Shown in pieces: positions 15,044-24,243 of a stretch of DNA of 28,722 nt; position 1 is the stretch's first letter; each line of letters opens with the position of its first letter. Source of the DNA: M30B53 sp964600785 (lineage in GTDB: Bacteria > Planctomycetota > Planctomycetia > Pirellulales > UBA1268); assembly GCA_964600785.1 (NCBI GenBank), contig CAZRKH010000053.1, positions 1 to 28,722 of the forward strand, given 5' to 3'. The notes beneath the pieces were generated by a model. That model did not search any database, was not told the DNA's origin, and saw only the letters and a list, made by a program, of their open reading frames with translations. The translations under genes were made by a program, and so were the position numbers.

Positions 15044-16878
15044 GCGTGTCTTATCACTACGACGTCGTCGTCGTCGGCGGAGGCCATGCCGGGGCCGAGG
15101 CCGCCGCGGCCGCCGCCCGGCTCGGCGCGAAGGTGGCCCTGCTCACGGCCAACCTCGATACCGTCGGCCAGATGAGCTGCAATCCCGCCATCGGCGGCGT
15201 GGGCAAGGCCCAGCTCGTTCGCGAGGTCGATGCGATGGGCGGACTGATGGGCCGGGCGATCGATGAAACCGGCATCCAGTTCCGCGTGCTCAACCGCTCC
15301 AAGGGTCCGGCGATGCACGGCCCGCGGGCGCAAGCCGACAAGCGTCTCTATCAGGCCGCGATCAAGGAGGAACTCGAGGCCACCCCCGGCCTGCATCTGC
15401 GACAGGAGCAGGTCGAGGACCTCATCGCCGAGCCGACCGGCAGGGCCGCGGCGGGGGCCGCGGCCTGGCGGATCACCGGCGTGGCCGTCCGCGGCGGGGC
15501 GGAATACCGTGCCGCTGCGGTGGTGCTCACCACTGGAACTTTCCTGCAGGCCGTGATGCACACCGGCGAGGCCCGGGCCGCCGGCGGCCGGGCAGGGGAG
15601 GGCACCACCGCCGGCGTGAGCGGGGCCCTGGCCCGCCTGGGGTTTGCCATCGACCGCTTCAAGACCGGCACGCCCTGTCGGCTGGCGGCCGGCTCGATCG
15701 ACTTCGCCTGCCTTGACAAACAGCCCGGCGACGAGCGGCCGCAGCCGTTCTCCTTTCTCACCGATGCGATCGACCGCGATCAGATGCCCTGCTGGATCAC
15801 CCGCACGACCCCCGAGCTGCACGAGCTGATCCGGGCCAATCTCCATCGGGCCCCGATCTATTCCGGCAGGATCGACTCCCGCGGTCCCCGCTACTGCCCG
15901 AGCATCGAGGACAAGGTTGTCCGCTTTGCCGACCGCGACAGCCACCAGCTGTTTCTCGAGCCGGAGGGGCGGCGGACCCGCGAGATCTACGTCAACGGCA
16001 TCTCCACGAGCCTGCCACGCGACGTGCAAGACGCAATGATTCGGCTCGTTCCGGGTCTCGCCGATGCGGTGATCATGCGGTATGGCTACGCGGTCGAATA
16101 CGACTACTGCCCGCCCGACCAGCTTCGGCTATCGCTCGAGACAAAGCGGGCAGACGGGCTGTTCATGGCCGGCCAGATCAACGGCACGACCGGCTACGAG
16201 GAGGCCGCGGCGCAGGGGCTCGTGGCCGGGGCCAACGCGGCGCTTGCTGTCGCCGGCCGCGAACCGCTCGAGCTCTCGCGGGAGGGCTCCTACATCGGGG
16301 TCTTGATCGACGACCTCGTGACCCGCGGTGTGGACGAGCCGTATCGAATGTTCACCAGCCGGGCCGAGCACCGCCTCGCCTTGCGGCACGACAATGCCGA
16401 CCGTCGGCTGACGCCGCTCGCCGCGGCCGCGGGCCTGGTCGGTTCGTATCGCCAGACGCGGCTCGCCGGGAAGCAGGCGGCGATCGAGGCGGCGCGGGCC
16501 TGCCTCGAGGCCTGTCGCCTGGAGGGGGTGAGCCTGCTTGCGCGGCTGCGGCGGCCGGAGGTCTCCTGGGCCGACTGCGTGGCGGTGGAGCCGTCGCTGG
16601 CTGCGGTGCCGGCGGACGCGGCGGTGCAGATCGAAAACGACGTTCGCTACGAAGGCTATCTGGCCCTCGAACGGCAGCGGATCGCCAGGCAGCAGCGGCA
16701 TGCCGAGCGGCTGATTCCCGATGGCTTCGACTATGCCGCCGTGCGGCACCTGCGGGCGGAGGCCCGCGAGCAGCTCTCCCGGATCCGTCCTGCGACGTTC
16801 GGTCAGGCCGGGCGTGTCAGCGGGATCACCCCGGCCGATTTGGCGCTGGTGCTCGTGCACCTCGAGGGCCGTGCCTAG
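15040..16878 (+). CDS. mnmG: tRNA uridine-5-carboxymethylaminomethyl modification enzyme MnmG (GidA)
   Basis: A protein of 612 residues (the family is usually about 620-630). The FAD-binding Rossmann motif is VVVVGGGHAGAEAA (Gly13-Gly18). The family signatures SCNPAIGGVGKAQLVREVD, GTFLQAVMHTGE, RFKTGTPCRL, GPRYCPSIEDKV and NGTTGYEEAAAQGL are all present. With MnmE it installs the carboxymethylaminomethyl group on U34 of tRNAs reading two-codon boxes, using FAD and methylene-THF. It starts inside the kinase stop codon (ATGA overlap), an unusual partner; mnmE is not in the window. The C-terminal helical domain that contacts tRNA and MnmE appears complete. Confidence 0.97.
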   Translation: MSVSYHYDVVVVGGGHAGAEAAAAAARLGAKVALLTANLDTVGQMSCNPAIGGVGKAQLVREVDAMGGLMGRAIDETGIQFRVLNRSKGPAMHGPRAQADKRLYQAAIKEELEATPGLHLRQEQVEDLIAEPTGRAAAGAAAWRITGVAVRGGAEYRAAAVVLTTGTFLQAVMHTGEARAAGGRAGEGTTAGVSGALARLGFAIDRFKTGTPCRLAAGSIDFACLDKQPGDERPQPFSFLTDAIDRDQMPCWITRTTPELHELIRANLHRAPIYSGRIDSRGPRYCPSIEDKVVRFADRDSHQLFLEPEGRRTREIYVNGISTSLPRDVQDAMIRLVPGLADAVIMRYGYAVEYDYCPPDQLRLSLETKRADGLFMAGQINGTTGYEEAAAQGLVAGANAALAVAGREPLELSREGSYIGVLIDDLVTRGVDEPYRMFTSRAEHRLALRHDNADRRLTPLAAAAGLVGSYRQTRLAGKQAAIEAARACLEACRLEGVSLLARLRRPEVSWADCVAVEPSLAAVPADAAVQIENDVRYEGYLALERQRIARQQRHAERLIPDGFDYAAVRHLRAEAREQLSRIRPATFGQAGRVSGITPADLALVLVHLEGRA

Positions 16879-16894
16879 CGGCCGGGGATCACCG

Positions 16895-18217
16895 ATGCGG
16901 GTCGTGCACATTACCGCCGGAGCCGGCGGTCGCATCTGCGGCAGCTGCCTGCACGACAACACCCTGGTGCGGGCCCTGCGGGCTCGTGGCCTCGACGCGA
17001 TCCTCCTGCCGGCCTACGTGCCGACCACCACCGACGAGCAGAACGTCGCCGAGCCGCAAATCGTGCTCGGCGGGCTGAATGTCTATCTCCAGGAGCACCT
17101 GGCTGTCTTTCGCCACACGCCCTGGTTTGTCGATCGGCTGCTCGACAGGCGGTGGCTGCTTGAATGGCTCTCATCCCGGACCGGCACGACCACCCCGGCC
17201 GATCTCGGCCGGCTGACCGCAAGCACCCTCGCCGGCGAGACGGGCCGGCAGGCCAAGGAGATCGAGAAACTCGCCCGGCGACTCGCCCGGGAGCCGCGGC
17301 CCGACGTGGTGCATCTCTCCAACGTGCTGCTCTCGGGGCTCGCCCGCCGCATCCGGCAGACCACCGGGGCGGGCATCGTGGCCACGCTCTCGGGCGAGGA
17401 CCTCTTCGTGGAGGGCATCCCCGAGCCGTGGTACACGAAGATTCGCAGCCTCCTGCGGCAGCGGGCCGCCGACATCGATCGCTTTGTGGCCCTCAACGAT
17501 TTCTTCGCCGAGTTCATGGCCGACTACCTCGGGCTGCACCGCTCGAGAATCGAGATCGTGCCCCACGGGATCGACACCGCCGGCTTCCCCGAAACGCCGC
17601 CTGACCTCGCCGCCCGGCGTTCCGGGCCGCTGCGGGTCGGCTTTTTGGCCAGGGCCTGCCCGGAGAAGGGGCTGCACCTGCTGGTCGAGGCGGTCGGGCT
17701 GCTGCGGGCGAACCGCGACGTGGAACTGCTTGCCGCCGGGGCGAGCGTGGCGGCGGAGGCCGACTATCTTCGCCGCTGCCGCGAACGGGCCGAATCACTC
17801 GGCATCGCGGAGGATGTCCGCTGGCTCGGCCAGGTCGACCGCCAGGGCAAGCTCGATCTCCTCAGTCAGATTGACCTCTTCGCGATGCCGACCACCCACC
17901 CTGAGGCCAAGGGCCTGCCGGTGCTCGAGGCGATGGCCGCCGGAGTGCCGGTCGTGGCCCCGCGGCACGGCTGCTTCCCGGAGTATCTCGGCGGGCAGGA
18001 AGAGGGGCACGGTGGCGAGGCCTGTGGCGTGGGCCATGCCCCGGGCGATGCGGCCTCGCTGGCCGCGGCGATCGGCGAGCTTGCCGACGACCCGCAGCGG
18101 GCGGCCGCCTGCGGACGCTCCGGCCATGCTCTCGCCCGTCGACGGCACTCCTGGGCGGCGATGGCCGGCGGCCACGAGGAGGTTTACCGGGCCGTTGCCC
18201 GGCCCACGAGGCTTTGA
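16895..18217 (+). CDS. Glycosyltransferase family 4
   Basis: A protein of 440 residues. The N-terminal domain begins MRVVHITAGAGGRICGSCLH, with the GGxxCGSCLxDN motif (Cys15, Cys18) and GGLNVYLQEH typical of a GT4 subgroup frequent in planctomycetes. The C-terminal domain has VGFLARACPEKGLHLLVEA and the donor-binding E-x7-E motif: Glu337 and Glu345 in HPEAKGLPVLEAMAAG. It transfers a sugar from a nucleotide-sugar donor, with retention, to an unidentified acceptor. It lies 16 bases after mnmG on the same strand, so it is probably in the same transcript. The ATG at 16895 is preceded by GGGGAT; a GTG at 16871 overlapping mnmG is a less likely start. Confidence 0.9.
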   Translation: MRVVHITAGAGGRICGSCLHDNTLVRALRARGLDAILLPAYVPTTTDEQNVAEPQIVLGGLNVYLQEHLAVFRHTPWFVDRLLDRRWLLEWLSSRTGTTTPADLGRLTASTLAGETGRQAKEIEKLARRLAREPRPDVVHLSNVLLSGLARRIRQTTGAGIVATLSGEDLFVEGIPEPWYTKIRSLLRQRAADIDRFVALNDFFAEFMADYLGLHRSRIEIVPHGIDTAGFPETPPDLAARRSGPLRVGFLARACPEKGLHLLVEAVGLLRANRDVELLAAGASVAAEADYLRRCRERAESLGIAEDVRWLGQVDRQGKLDLLSQIDLFAMPTTHPEAKGLPVLEAMAAGVPVVAPRHGCFPEYLGGQEEGHGGEACGVGHAPGDAASLAAAIGELADDPQRAAACGRSGHALARRRHSWAAMAGGHEEVYRAVARPTRL

Positions 18218-18236
18218 GAATCGAGGAGACAGACCC

Positions 18237-19937
18237 ATGCTTCAGCCGACGGCAACGATCGATGAGTCATCGGCCCCGAGCCGGCTGGCCATGGCCGTGG
18301 CACGTGCGGCGTTGGTCTGTCTGGTCGCCCCGGCCGCCTGGGCCGGCAACACGCCGCACACCGCCGACGTGGTCGTCTATGGCGACGCCTCCGGCGGAGT
18401 GACCGCAGCGGTGCAGGCCGCTCGCATGGGAAAGGCGGTCGTGCTGGTCTCCCAACATGGCCATCTCGGCGGCATGACCAGCAGCGGCCTGGGGTGGACC
18501 GACGTGGGCAGCCCGGCAATCCTCGGCGGGCTCTCGCGCGAGTTCTACCACCGTGTCTACGAGCACTATCAGGACGCGGCGGCCTGGAAGTGGCAACGTC
18601 GCGCCGACTTCGGCAACAAGGGGCAGGGCGTACCCGGGTTCAATCCCCAAACGCAGCTGGCATCCGTCTTCGAGCCGGGGGTGGCGGAGGCCGTGTTCGA
18701 TTCGCTGCTGGCCGAGGCCGGCGTGGCACGGGTTCGCGGGCGACTCGACCTGACAAACGGCGTTGCCAAGTCGGGCACACGGATCAGCGGCCTGTTCCTC
18801 GAAGACGGCACCAGGCTCGAGGCCGAGGTCTTCATCGACGCCTCCTACGAGGGCGACCTGCTCGCCGCGGCCGGGGTGTCGTTCGTGGTAGGCCGGGAAT
18901 CCAACGACGAGTTCGGCGAGCGAGGCAACGGCAACACCGGCGTCTCCCGGAAAAACCAGCTGCCCGATGGCATCGATCCCCACGTCGTCAAGGGCGATGC
19001 CTCCAGCGGACTGCTCGCCGGGGTCAATCCGGACCTCGGCGGGGACTCGGGAGAGGGCGACCACCGTCTGCAGGCCTACTGCTACCGCATGGTGCTCACC
19101 GACGTGCCGGAAAACCGCCTGGCCATCGAGAAGCCGTCAGGCTATGACGCGGCCGACTATGAACTGCTCTTCCGGGCGATCGAGCAGGGCCAGCGTGGCG
19201 GGTTTTTCAAGACCTCGCCCATGCCCAACGGCAAGACCGACAGCAACAACACCGGCGGCATCTCAACCGACTTCATCGGCATGAATTACGGCGACGACTG
19301 GAACTGGGCCACGCTCAACCACCGCCAACGGGAAGAGCTGGCCGCCAGGCACCGCGACTGGCAGCTGGGCTTGCTCTGGACGCTGCAGCACCATCCGCGG
19401 GTGCCCGAGCCGATTCGCGAGGCCCATGCCCGCTGGGGGCTGGCCCGCGATGAGTTCACCGATAACGGCAACTGGCCCTACAACCTCTACATCAGGGAGG
19501 CCAGGCGGATGCGGTCCGACTTCGTGATGACGGAGAACCACTGCAGGCGAAAGCTGCCCGTGCCCGACCCGGTGGGATTGGCCGCCTACACGCTCGACTC
19601 CCACAACACCCAGCGTGTGGTGCACGGGGGCATGGTCAGGAACGAGGGCGACATTCAGGCCTTCCTCGGTGGGAAACCGTATGCAATTTCCTACCGGGCG
19701 ATCGTGCCGCGGGAGGGCGAATGCTCAAACCTGCTCGTCCCCTGGGCCCTCTCGGCGACGCACATCGCCTTCGGATCGATCCGCATGGAGCCGGTCTTCA
19801 TGATCCTCGGCCAGAGTGCCGGCACGGCCGCCTGCCTGGCGATTGACGGCGGTACGAGCGTGCAGGCGGTCGACTACCGGCGGCTGCGGGAGCGGCTCAT
19901 CGCCGACGGATTGGTGGTGGAGATACCCGGCGGCTGA
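18237..19937 (+). CDS. Secreted FAD-dependent oxidoreductase (FAD_oxidored family)
   Basis: A protein of 566 residues. A ribosome site GAGGAGA (18222-18228) precedes the ATG at 18237. The N-terminus carries a signal-like hydrophobic segment ending about residue 36 (CLVAPAAWA). ADVVVYGDASGGVTAAVQAA then VVLVSQHGHLGGMTSSGLG is the dinucleotide-binding motif of the FAD-dependent oxidoreductase family abundant in planctomycetes and related groups, where it often sits near sulfatases and glycoside-active enzymes. Further family segments are EVFIDASYEGDLLAAAGV, CYRMVLTDVPENR and the closing HIAFGSIRMEPVFMILGQSA. It probably oxidises a sugar or small molecule outside the cytoplasm; the substrate is unknown. 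An internal ATG at 18291 would give a shorter signal peptide. Confidence 0.88.
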   Translation: MLQPTATIDESSAPSRLAMAVARAALVCLVAPAAWAGNTPHTADVVVYGDASGGVTAAVQAARMGKAVVLVSQHGHLGGMTSSGLGWTDVGSPAILGGLSREFYHRVYEHYQDAAAWKWQRRADFGNKGQGVPGFNPQTQLASVFEPGVAEAVFDSLLAEAGVARVRGRLDLTNGVAKSGTRISGLFLEDGTRLEAEVFIDASYEGDLLAAAGVSFVVGRESNDEFGERGNGNTGVSRKNQLPDGIDPHVVKGDASSGLLAGVNPDLGGDSGEGDHRLQAYCYRMVLTDVPENRLAIEKPSGYDAADYELLFRAIEQGQRGGFFKTSPMPNGKTDSNNTGGISTDFIGMNYGDDWNWATLNHRQREELAARHRDWQLGLLWTLQHHPRVPEPIREAHARWGLARDEFTDNGNWPYNLYIREARRMRSDFVMTENHCRRKLPVPDPVGLAAYTLDSHNTQRVVHGGMVRNEGDIQAFLGGKPYAISYRAIVPREGECSNLLVPWALSATHIAFGSIRMEPVFMILGQSAGTAACLAIDGGTSVQAVDYRRLRERLIADGLVVEIPGG

Positions 19938-19960
19938 GGGAAGGCCGCAGAGCCGTGCTC

Positions 19961-21010
19961 TCAGCCGGAAACCTCGTCGCTGCTCTCGGCCTGCTCGGCG
20001 ATGGCGGGAGCATGCCGGGCCGGGATCAGCAGCGAGGCGGCCACGCTCAGCGAGATCAGCCCCACCACCACCACGAGCGATGCCCAGGGCGGGACGAGAT
20101 GGCCCTCGGCATGGGCATCCCAGCCGCCATACTCGGCAAGCCACTCACTGTGGCGGGCCGCCTCGGCGATCATTTTGCCACCCACGAAGACGAGCACCGC
20201 GGCGAGGCCGTAGTTGAGGTAGTGGAAGAGATCCATCACTCCGGCCAGCAGAAAGTAGAGGGCCCGCAGGCCGAGGATCGCAAAGACGTTGGAGGTGAAG
20301 ACCACGAAGGTGAAGTAGGGCGTGCCCTCGGTGACCACACCGAAGATCGCGGGCACGCTGTCAACGGCGAAGAGCACGTCGGTGCTCTCGACCACCAAGA
20401 GCACCAGGAACAGCGGCGTGGCCACCATCCGGCCCCCTTCCCGAATGAAGAACCGATCGCCGTGCGGCTGGTTGGTGATCGGCATCCCCCGCCGCGCCAG
20501 CCGCAGCAGAAAGTTGTCTTCGGGATGCACCTGCTCGCTCTTGAAGGCCAGCTTGAGCCCGGTGAAAACCAGAAAGGCTCCAAAGACCCAGAAGATCCAT
20601 TTGAACCTCGCGATCAGCTCCGCCCCAATCAGCACGAAGGTCAACCGCATCAGCACCGCCCCGAGAATGCCCCAAAAAAGCACGCGATACTGGTATTTCA
20701 ACGGCACGCCGAAGGTCGCGAAGACAACCGCAAAAACAAACACGTTGTCCATCGAGAGCGACCACTCGACGAGGTAGCCGGTGAGAAACTCGACCGCCGC
20801 GTCGCTGCCGAGCCACCACCAGATGATTCCGTTGAACCCCAGCGCCAGGGCCGACCAGAAACAGGTCCAGAAACCGCTTTCCCGGAGGGTCGGCTCGTGG
20901 GCATGGCGGTGGAAGACCGTCAGGTCGAGCGTGAGCATCACCACCACAAAGATTCCGAAGGCCAGCCAGTGGCCAAATTGGATCGCACTGTCGGCCGCGG
21001 GCATCGGCAT
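19961..21010 (-). CDS. TerC-family integral membrane metal-ion exporter
   Basis: A protein of 349 residues with about eight membrane helices. The two signature acidic motifs are present: SLSMDNVFVFAVVF (Asp88) and LVVESTDVLFAVDSVPAIF (Glu208, Asp211, Asp217), which form the metal pathway of the TerC/Alx/MeeY group. Family members such as Alx, MeeF and MeeY export manganese, some metallating secreted enzymes, and others confer tellurite resistance. The length and overall pattern match the Alx-like branch. The start is taken at the ATG at 21010; a second ATG two codons on (21004) is equally possible, and neither has a strong ribosome site. It converges on the FAD oxidoreductase with 23 bases between stops and diverges from the TPR-ExbB-ExbD operon. 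Confidence 0.93.
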   Translation of the reverse strand: MPMPAADSAIQFGHWLAFGIFVVVMLTLDLTVFHRHAHEPTLRESGFWTCFWSALALGFNGIIWWWLGSDAAVEFLTGYLVEWSLSMDNVFVFAVVFATFGVPLKYQYRVLFWGILGAVLMRLTFVLIGAELIARFKWIFWVFGAFLVFTGLKLAFKSEQVHPEDNFLLRLARRGMPITNQPHGDRFFIREGGRMVATPLFLVLLVVESTDVLFAVDSVPAIFGVVTEGTPYFTFVVFTSNVFAILGLRALYFLLAGVMDLFHYLNYGLAAVLVFVGGKMIAEAARHSEWLAEYGGWDAHAEGHLVPPWASLVVVVGLISLSVAASLLIPARHAPAIAEQAESSDEVSG

Positions 21011-21270
21011 GCTGCCGACTGCGAAGCAGGAAAGGCCGAGCGGAACGATCAATGGGGCACTCCAAGGACGGGGCTTCGCCAGGGGCGGGGCTGCGGCGGG
21101 AACGGCGGCCCGCAAAGGGCCGGACCATGAATATACCGGCTGCCCGAGTTCGGCCACGAGCTGGCCGGTTTGATGCTCGCTTTTTGAGCAGCCAGACGCC
21201 GCGCGGTACGCTCGGGTCGTGCGGGAGGACCGCGGGCCGGGCAGTCGCGGAATGAGCAGCGGAGAGGGCA
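21011..21270. promoter_or_regulatory. Divergent intergenic region between terC and the TPR/ExbBD operon
   Basis: This 260-base region must hold the promoters for both directions. A TATATT on the minus strand (complement of 21130-21135) is a fair -10 for terC but lacks a recognisable -35. CGGCCC (21106-21111) and GGGCCG (21117-21122) form a 6-bp hairpin with a GCAAA loop in the terC leader. GGAG at 21261-21264 is the ribosome site of the TPR gene. I looked for the conserved core of the yybP-ykoY manganese riboswitch on the minus strand and did not see it. Nothing else can be supported. Confidence 0.35.
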
Positions 21271-24243
21271 ATGGCTGGCGTGCGGGCAGGATCGTGGGCG
21301 TGTGTGGTCGGGCTGGCGTTGTTCGCCGCGAGTTCGTCGCTGGCCCTGGCCGAGCCCGGCGGTGAGAACCGTTCCGCAGCCCGTGCGGCCTATGCCGCGG
21401 CAGCGGCCCTCCAGAATCGGGAACAGTGGGACCTCGCGGCCGAGGAATGGCAGTCGCTGGAGACGAGTTTTGCGAACGATCCCCTGGCGGCAAAGGCTGC
21501 CTTCTACCGCGGCATCTGCCTGCTGAAGCTCGACGAGCCGCGTCAGGCCACCGACGCCTTCGCCGCGGCGATCAAGGCGGTCGAGGCAATCGACGCGGCC
21601 GACCGCAAGCGGGAAGGTCTCGACGAGACGCTGCTGCAGTCTCGCTGGGAACTCGGCCGGGCCGAGTTTCTTGCGGGACGGGGGGGCGACCGCGGCGGCT
21701 ACGAGCGGGCGGTCAAAACCCTGGGCGGCTTTCTCGCCGCGGCCGGCGATGATCCGCGAGTCGCCGATGCGATCTCGCTGGAGGCCGAGGCCCTCTGGCA
21801 GCTTGGCCGCAAGAAGCAAGCGATTGCGTCGTGGGGCCGGCTGATCGAGCAGCATCCCGATTCACCCCGTGTGCCGCAGGCTCTCTATGCCCGGGCGGTG
21901 GGCCTGGCGGAGGCCGGCCGCGGCGAAGAGGCGGCGGCGGCGATGCGGTCGTTCGCCGAGCGGTTTCCCGATCACGACCTGTCTGACGACGTGGCGATCT
22001 GGCGGAGCGATCTGGCCTTCGACGCCGGGAAGCTCGCGCAGGCGGCGGAGCTGGCCGAGGCGGTCGCCGCGAGGGACGGGCCGCGTCGGATCGATGCGAT
22101 TGACCGAGTGGCCCGGGCCCGCTGGAAACTCCGGCAGTGGCCGCAGGCAGCCGAGGCCTATGCCAGGCTCGCCCGTCTGCTTCCTGACGACGAGCAGCCC
22201 GCGGCAGCGGTCTCGGCGGCCACGGCCTACCTCGAGGCCGATCAAGCGGATCAGGCCCGCCCGCTGCTCGAAGCCGCCGCTGCCGCCGCGGGGCTCACCG
22301 GCGACGAGGCGGCGTTGCGTCTGGCAGCCCTCGAACAGGCCGCCGAGCGTCCGGCCGAGGCGGTCGACATCGCCAGCGGGCGGATCGAGCGGATCATGCG
22401 GGAGCAGAGAGCGGGCTCGCCGTGGCTGCCGGGGCTCATGCTCGCGAAGGCCGACGGCCTGTGGGCGATCCCCGACCGGCAGCAGCAGGCGGCCAAGGAA
22501 TACGAACGCCTCGTCAAGGAGCATCCGCAGTCCGCCGAGGCGGTGCCCGCCCTGGCGATGTCGGCCGCCGCGGCGGTTGCCGACGGCCGGCCGGCGGCGG
22601 CGGTCGCCCGGGCCGAGCAGTTTGCCCAAAGGGCGGCGAAGGCCGGCGAGGGCGTGGTTTCCGCGGCGATGATCGCCGACGTCGAGCGGATCCGCGGCGA
22701 GGCCATGCTCGCGGTGGTCGGTGAGCGATCCAAGCAGGGTGATACGGCCGAGGCTCTGGCCTTGTGCGAGCGGCTCGTCCGCGAGATGCCCGAGATGCCG
22801 CGCAGCGAGCGGGCCTGGTATGCCCTCGGCGGACTCCGTGAAGCGGCCGGCCGCGACGAGGCGGCGATCGAAGCCTACCGGAAGGTCGTTTCGCTGGCGG
22901 CCGACGGCCCCCTGGCGGCCGATGCCCGCCTGGCTGCCGGCTGGCTGCTCGAGGAGGCCGGCCGCGGCGAGGAGGCGGTGCGGGCCTGGGACGAACTTGT
23001 CAGCGCGGCTCCCGACTCCGCCGCGGCCGCTTCGGCGAGGCTCGCTCGCGGCGACGTTCGCTATCGGGCGGGTGACTACGCCGCCGCCCTCGACGACGCC
23101 CGCGCCGCCCGCTTTCCCAAAGAAGATTCGCAGGCCCGGGGCGAGGCGGGGCTGCTTGAAGGGCTCTGCCTGCTCGGTCTCGACAAGCCTGCCGAGGCGG
23201 CGGCGGTCTTCGAAGGAATCCTCGGGAGCAATCCCGACTTCGAGGCGACCGACCGGGTGCTGATCGAACTCGGTTTCGCCCGACTCGACGCGGATGACAA
23301 CGAGGCGGCGGGGAAGGCCTTTCGCCGGCTGGTGGAACGCTTTCCAAAATCGCCGCATGCAGCCGAGGCCTGGCTCGAGCTGGGTGAATCGGCCTATGCC
23401 CGCGGTGACTACCCGCGGGCGAAGGCCGCCTATGCCTCGGCGATCGGTTCGCTCTCTGATTCGCAGGGCAAGGCCGGCACCGACGAGATCACCGAACAGG
23501 CGCGGCACAAGCTCGGCTGGACCGCCTTCATGCAGGATGACCATGCTGCGGCGGCCGAAGCGTTTGCGGCACAGCTTGCCGCCTCGCCCGGCGGCAGGCT
23601 CGCGGCCGACGCCCGGGCGATGCTTGGCGAGGCGAGGCACCGGCTGGGTGACTTCAAGGCGGCGGATGCCGCGCTTGCAGCCGCCGAGGGGGCCCGTGAG
23701 AAGCTCTCTTCCGACGACCTGCGAGCCCTGGTGCTCGTGCGGCTGGCCGACACCCAGGCCCGCGGCGGCCACTTCCAGCGGAGCCTGCAGTTGGCCGATG
23801 GGCTGCTCGCGCAGTTTCCCGACTCGCCCTACGCGCCGCAGGCCCGCTATGCCCGGGCCTGGGCCCTGCAGAACCTCGGCCGGCTCGAGGAGGCAGCCGA
23901 GGCCTACCGCCTGCTTGCCGACGGGCCGCGGAGCGAACTGGCCGTCCGCGGCAGGATGATGGAGGGCGAGGTGCTCTTCGAGCAGGGCAAGCACCGCGAG
24001 GCGATCAAGACCTTTTTCAAGGCCGCCTACGGCTACGGAGAGAAGGCGGCCCCGCCGGCCTTCCATCCCTGGCAGGCCCAGGCCACCTACGAGGCGGCCC
24101 GCTGCTTCGAGGTGCTCGAGAGGCCCGACCAGGCCGCCCGGCTCTACGAAGAACTCCTCGAGCGGTACCCCGACTGCCAGCAGGCGGGCCTCGCCCGTCG
24201 CAGGCTCGAGCAGCTCGCCGGTAGCCGTCGGGAGAAATCGTGA
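21271..24243 (+). CDS. Large periplasmic tetratricopeptide-repeat protein
   Basis: A protein of 990 residues. A signal peptide (1-27, ending SSSLALA) precedes an almost wholly alpha-helical, Ala/Glu/Arg-rich chain built of many TPR units, for example EQWDLAAEEWQSLETSF, KQAIASWGRLIEQHPDSPR, DEAAIEAYRKVVSLAADGP, EAAGKAFRRLVERFPKSPH and DQAARLYEELLERYPDC. The repeat pattern 'xAxxxYxxLxxxxPxS' resembles the TolA-binding CpoB/YbgF and BamD type of scaffold, only far longer. It starts the four-gene operon, with GGAG 7 bases before the ATG. Its stop overlaps the ExbB start (TGATG), so the two are translationally coupled. It probably serves as the periplasmic partner of the ExbB/ExbD motor; that role is inferred from context. 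Confidence 0.9.
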   Translation: MAGVRAGSWACVVGLALFAASSSLALAEPGGENRSAARAAYAAAAALQNREQWDLAAEEWQSLETSFANDPLAAKAAFYRGICLLKLDEPRQATDAFAAAIKAVEAIDAADRKREGLDETLLQSRWELGRAEFLAGRGGDRGGYERAVKTLGGFLAAAGDDPRVADAISLEAEALWQLGRKKQAIASWGRLIEQHPDSPRVPQALYARAVGLAEAGRGEEAAAAMRSFAERFPDHDLSDDVAIWRSDLAFDAGKLAQAAELAEAVAARDGPRRIDAIDRVARARWKLRQWPQAAEAYARLARLLPDDEQPAAAVSAATAYLEADQADQARPLLEAAAAAAGLTGDEAALRLAALEQAAERPAEAVDIASGRIERIMREQRAGSPWLPGLMLAKADGLWAIPDRQQQAAKEYERLVKEHPQSAEAVPALAMSAAAAVADGRPAAAVARAEQFAQRAAKAGEGVVSAAMIADVERIRGEAMLAVVGERSKQGDTAEALALCERLVREMPEMPRSERAWYALGGLREAAGRDEAAIEAYRKVVSLAADGPLAADARLAAGWLLEEAGRGEEAVRAWDELVSAAPDSAAAASARLARGDVRYRAGDYAAALDDARAARFPKEDSQARGEAGLLEGLCLLGLDKPAEAAAVFEGILGSNPDFEATDRVLIELGFARLDADDNEAAGKAFRRLVERFPKSPHAAEAWLELGESAYARGDYPRAKAAYASAIGSLSDSQGKAGTDEITEQARHKLGWTAFMQDDHAAAAEAFAAQLAASPGGRLAADARAMLGEARHRLGDFKAADAALAAAEGAREKLSSDDLRALVLVRLADTQARGGHFQRSLQLADGLLAQFPDSPYAPQARYARAWALQNLGRLEEAAEAYRLLADGPRSELAVRGRMMEGEVLFEQGKHREAIKTFFKAAYGYGEKAAPPAFHPWQAQATYEAARCFEVLERPDQAARLYEELLERYPDCQQAGLARRRLEQLAGSRREKS

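Noticed and set aside
21011..21130. Possible yybP-ykoY manganese riboswitch in the terC leader
   Set aside because: TerC genes often carry one, but the conserved loop sequences were not seen; only a simple 6-bp hairpin is present.
21862..24066. 734-residue open frame on the minus strand opposite the TPR gene
   Set aside because: Antisense artefact of high third-position GC; the opposite strand has signal peptide, TPR units and operon coupling.
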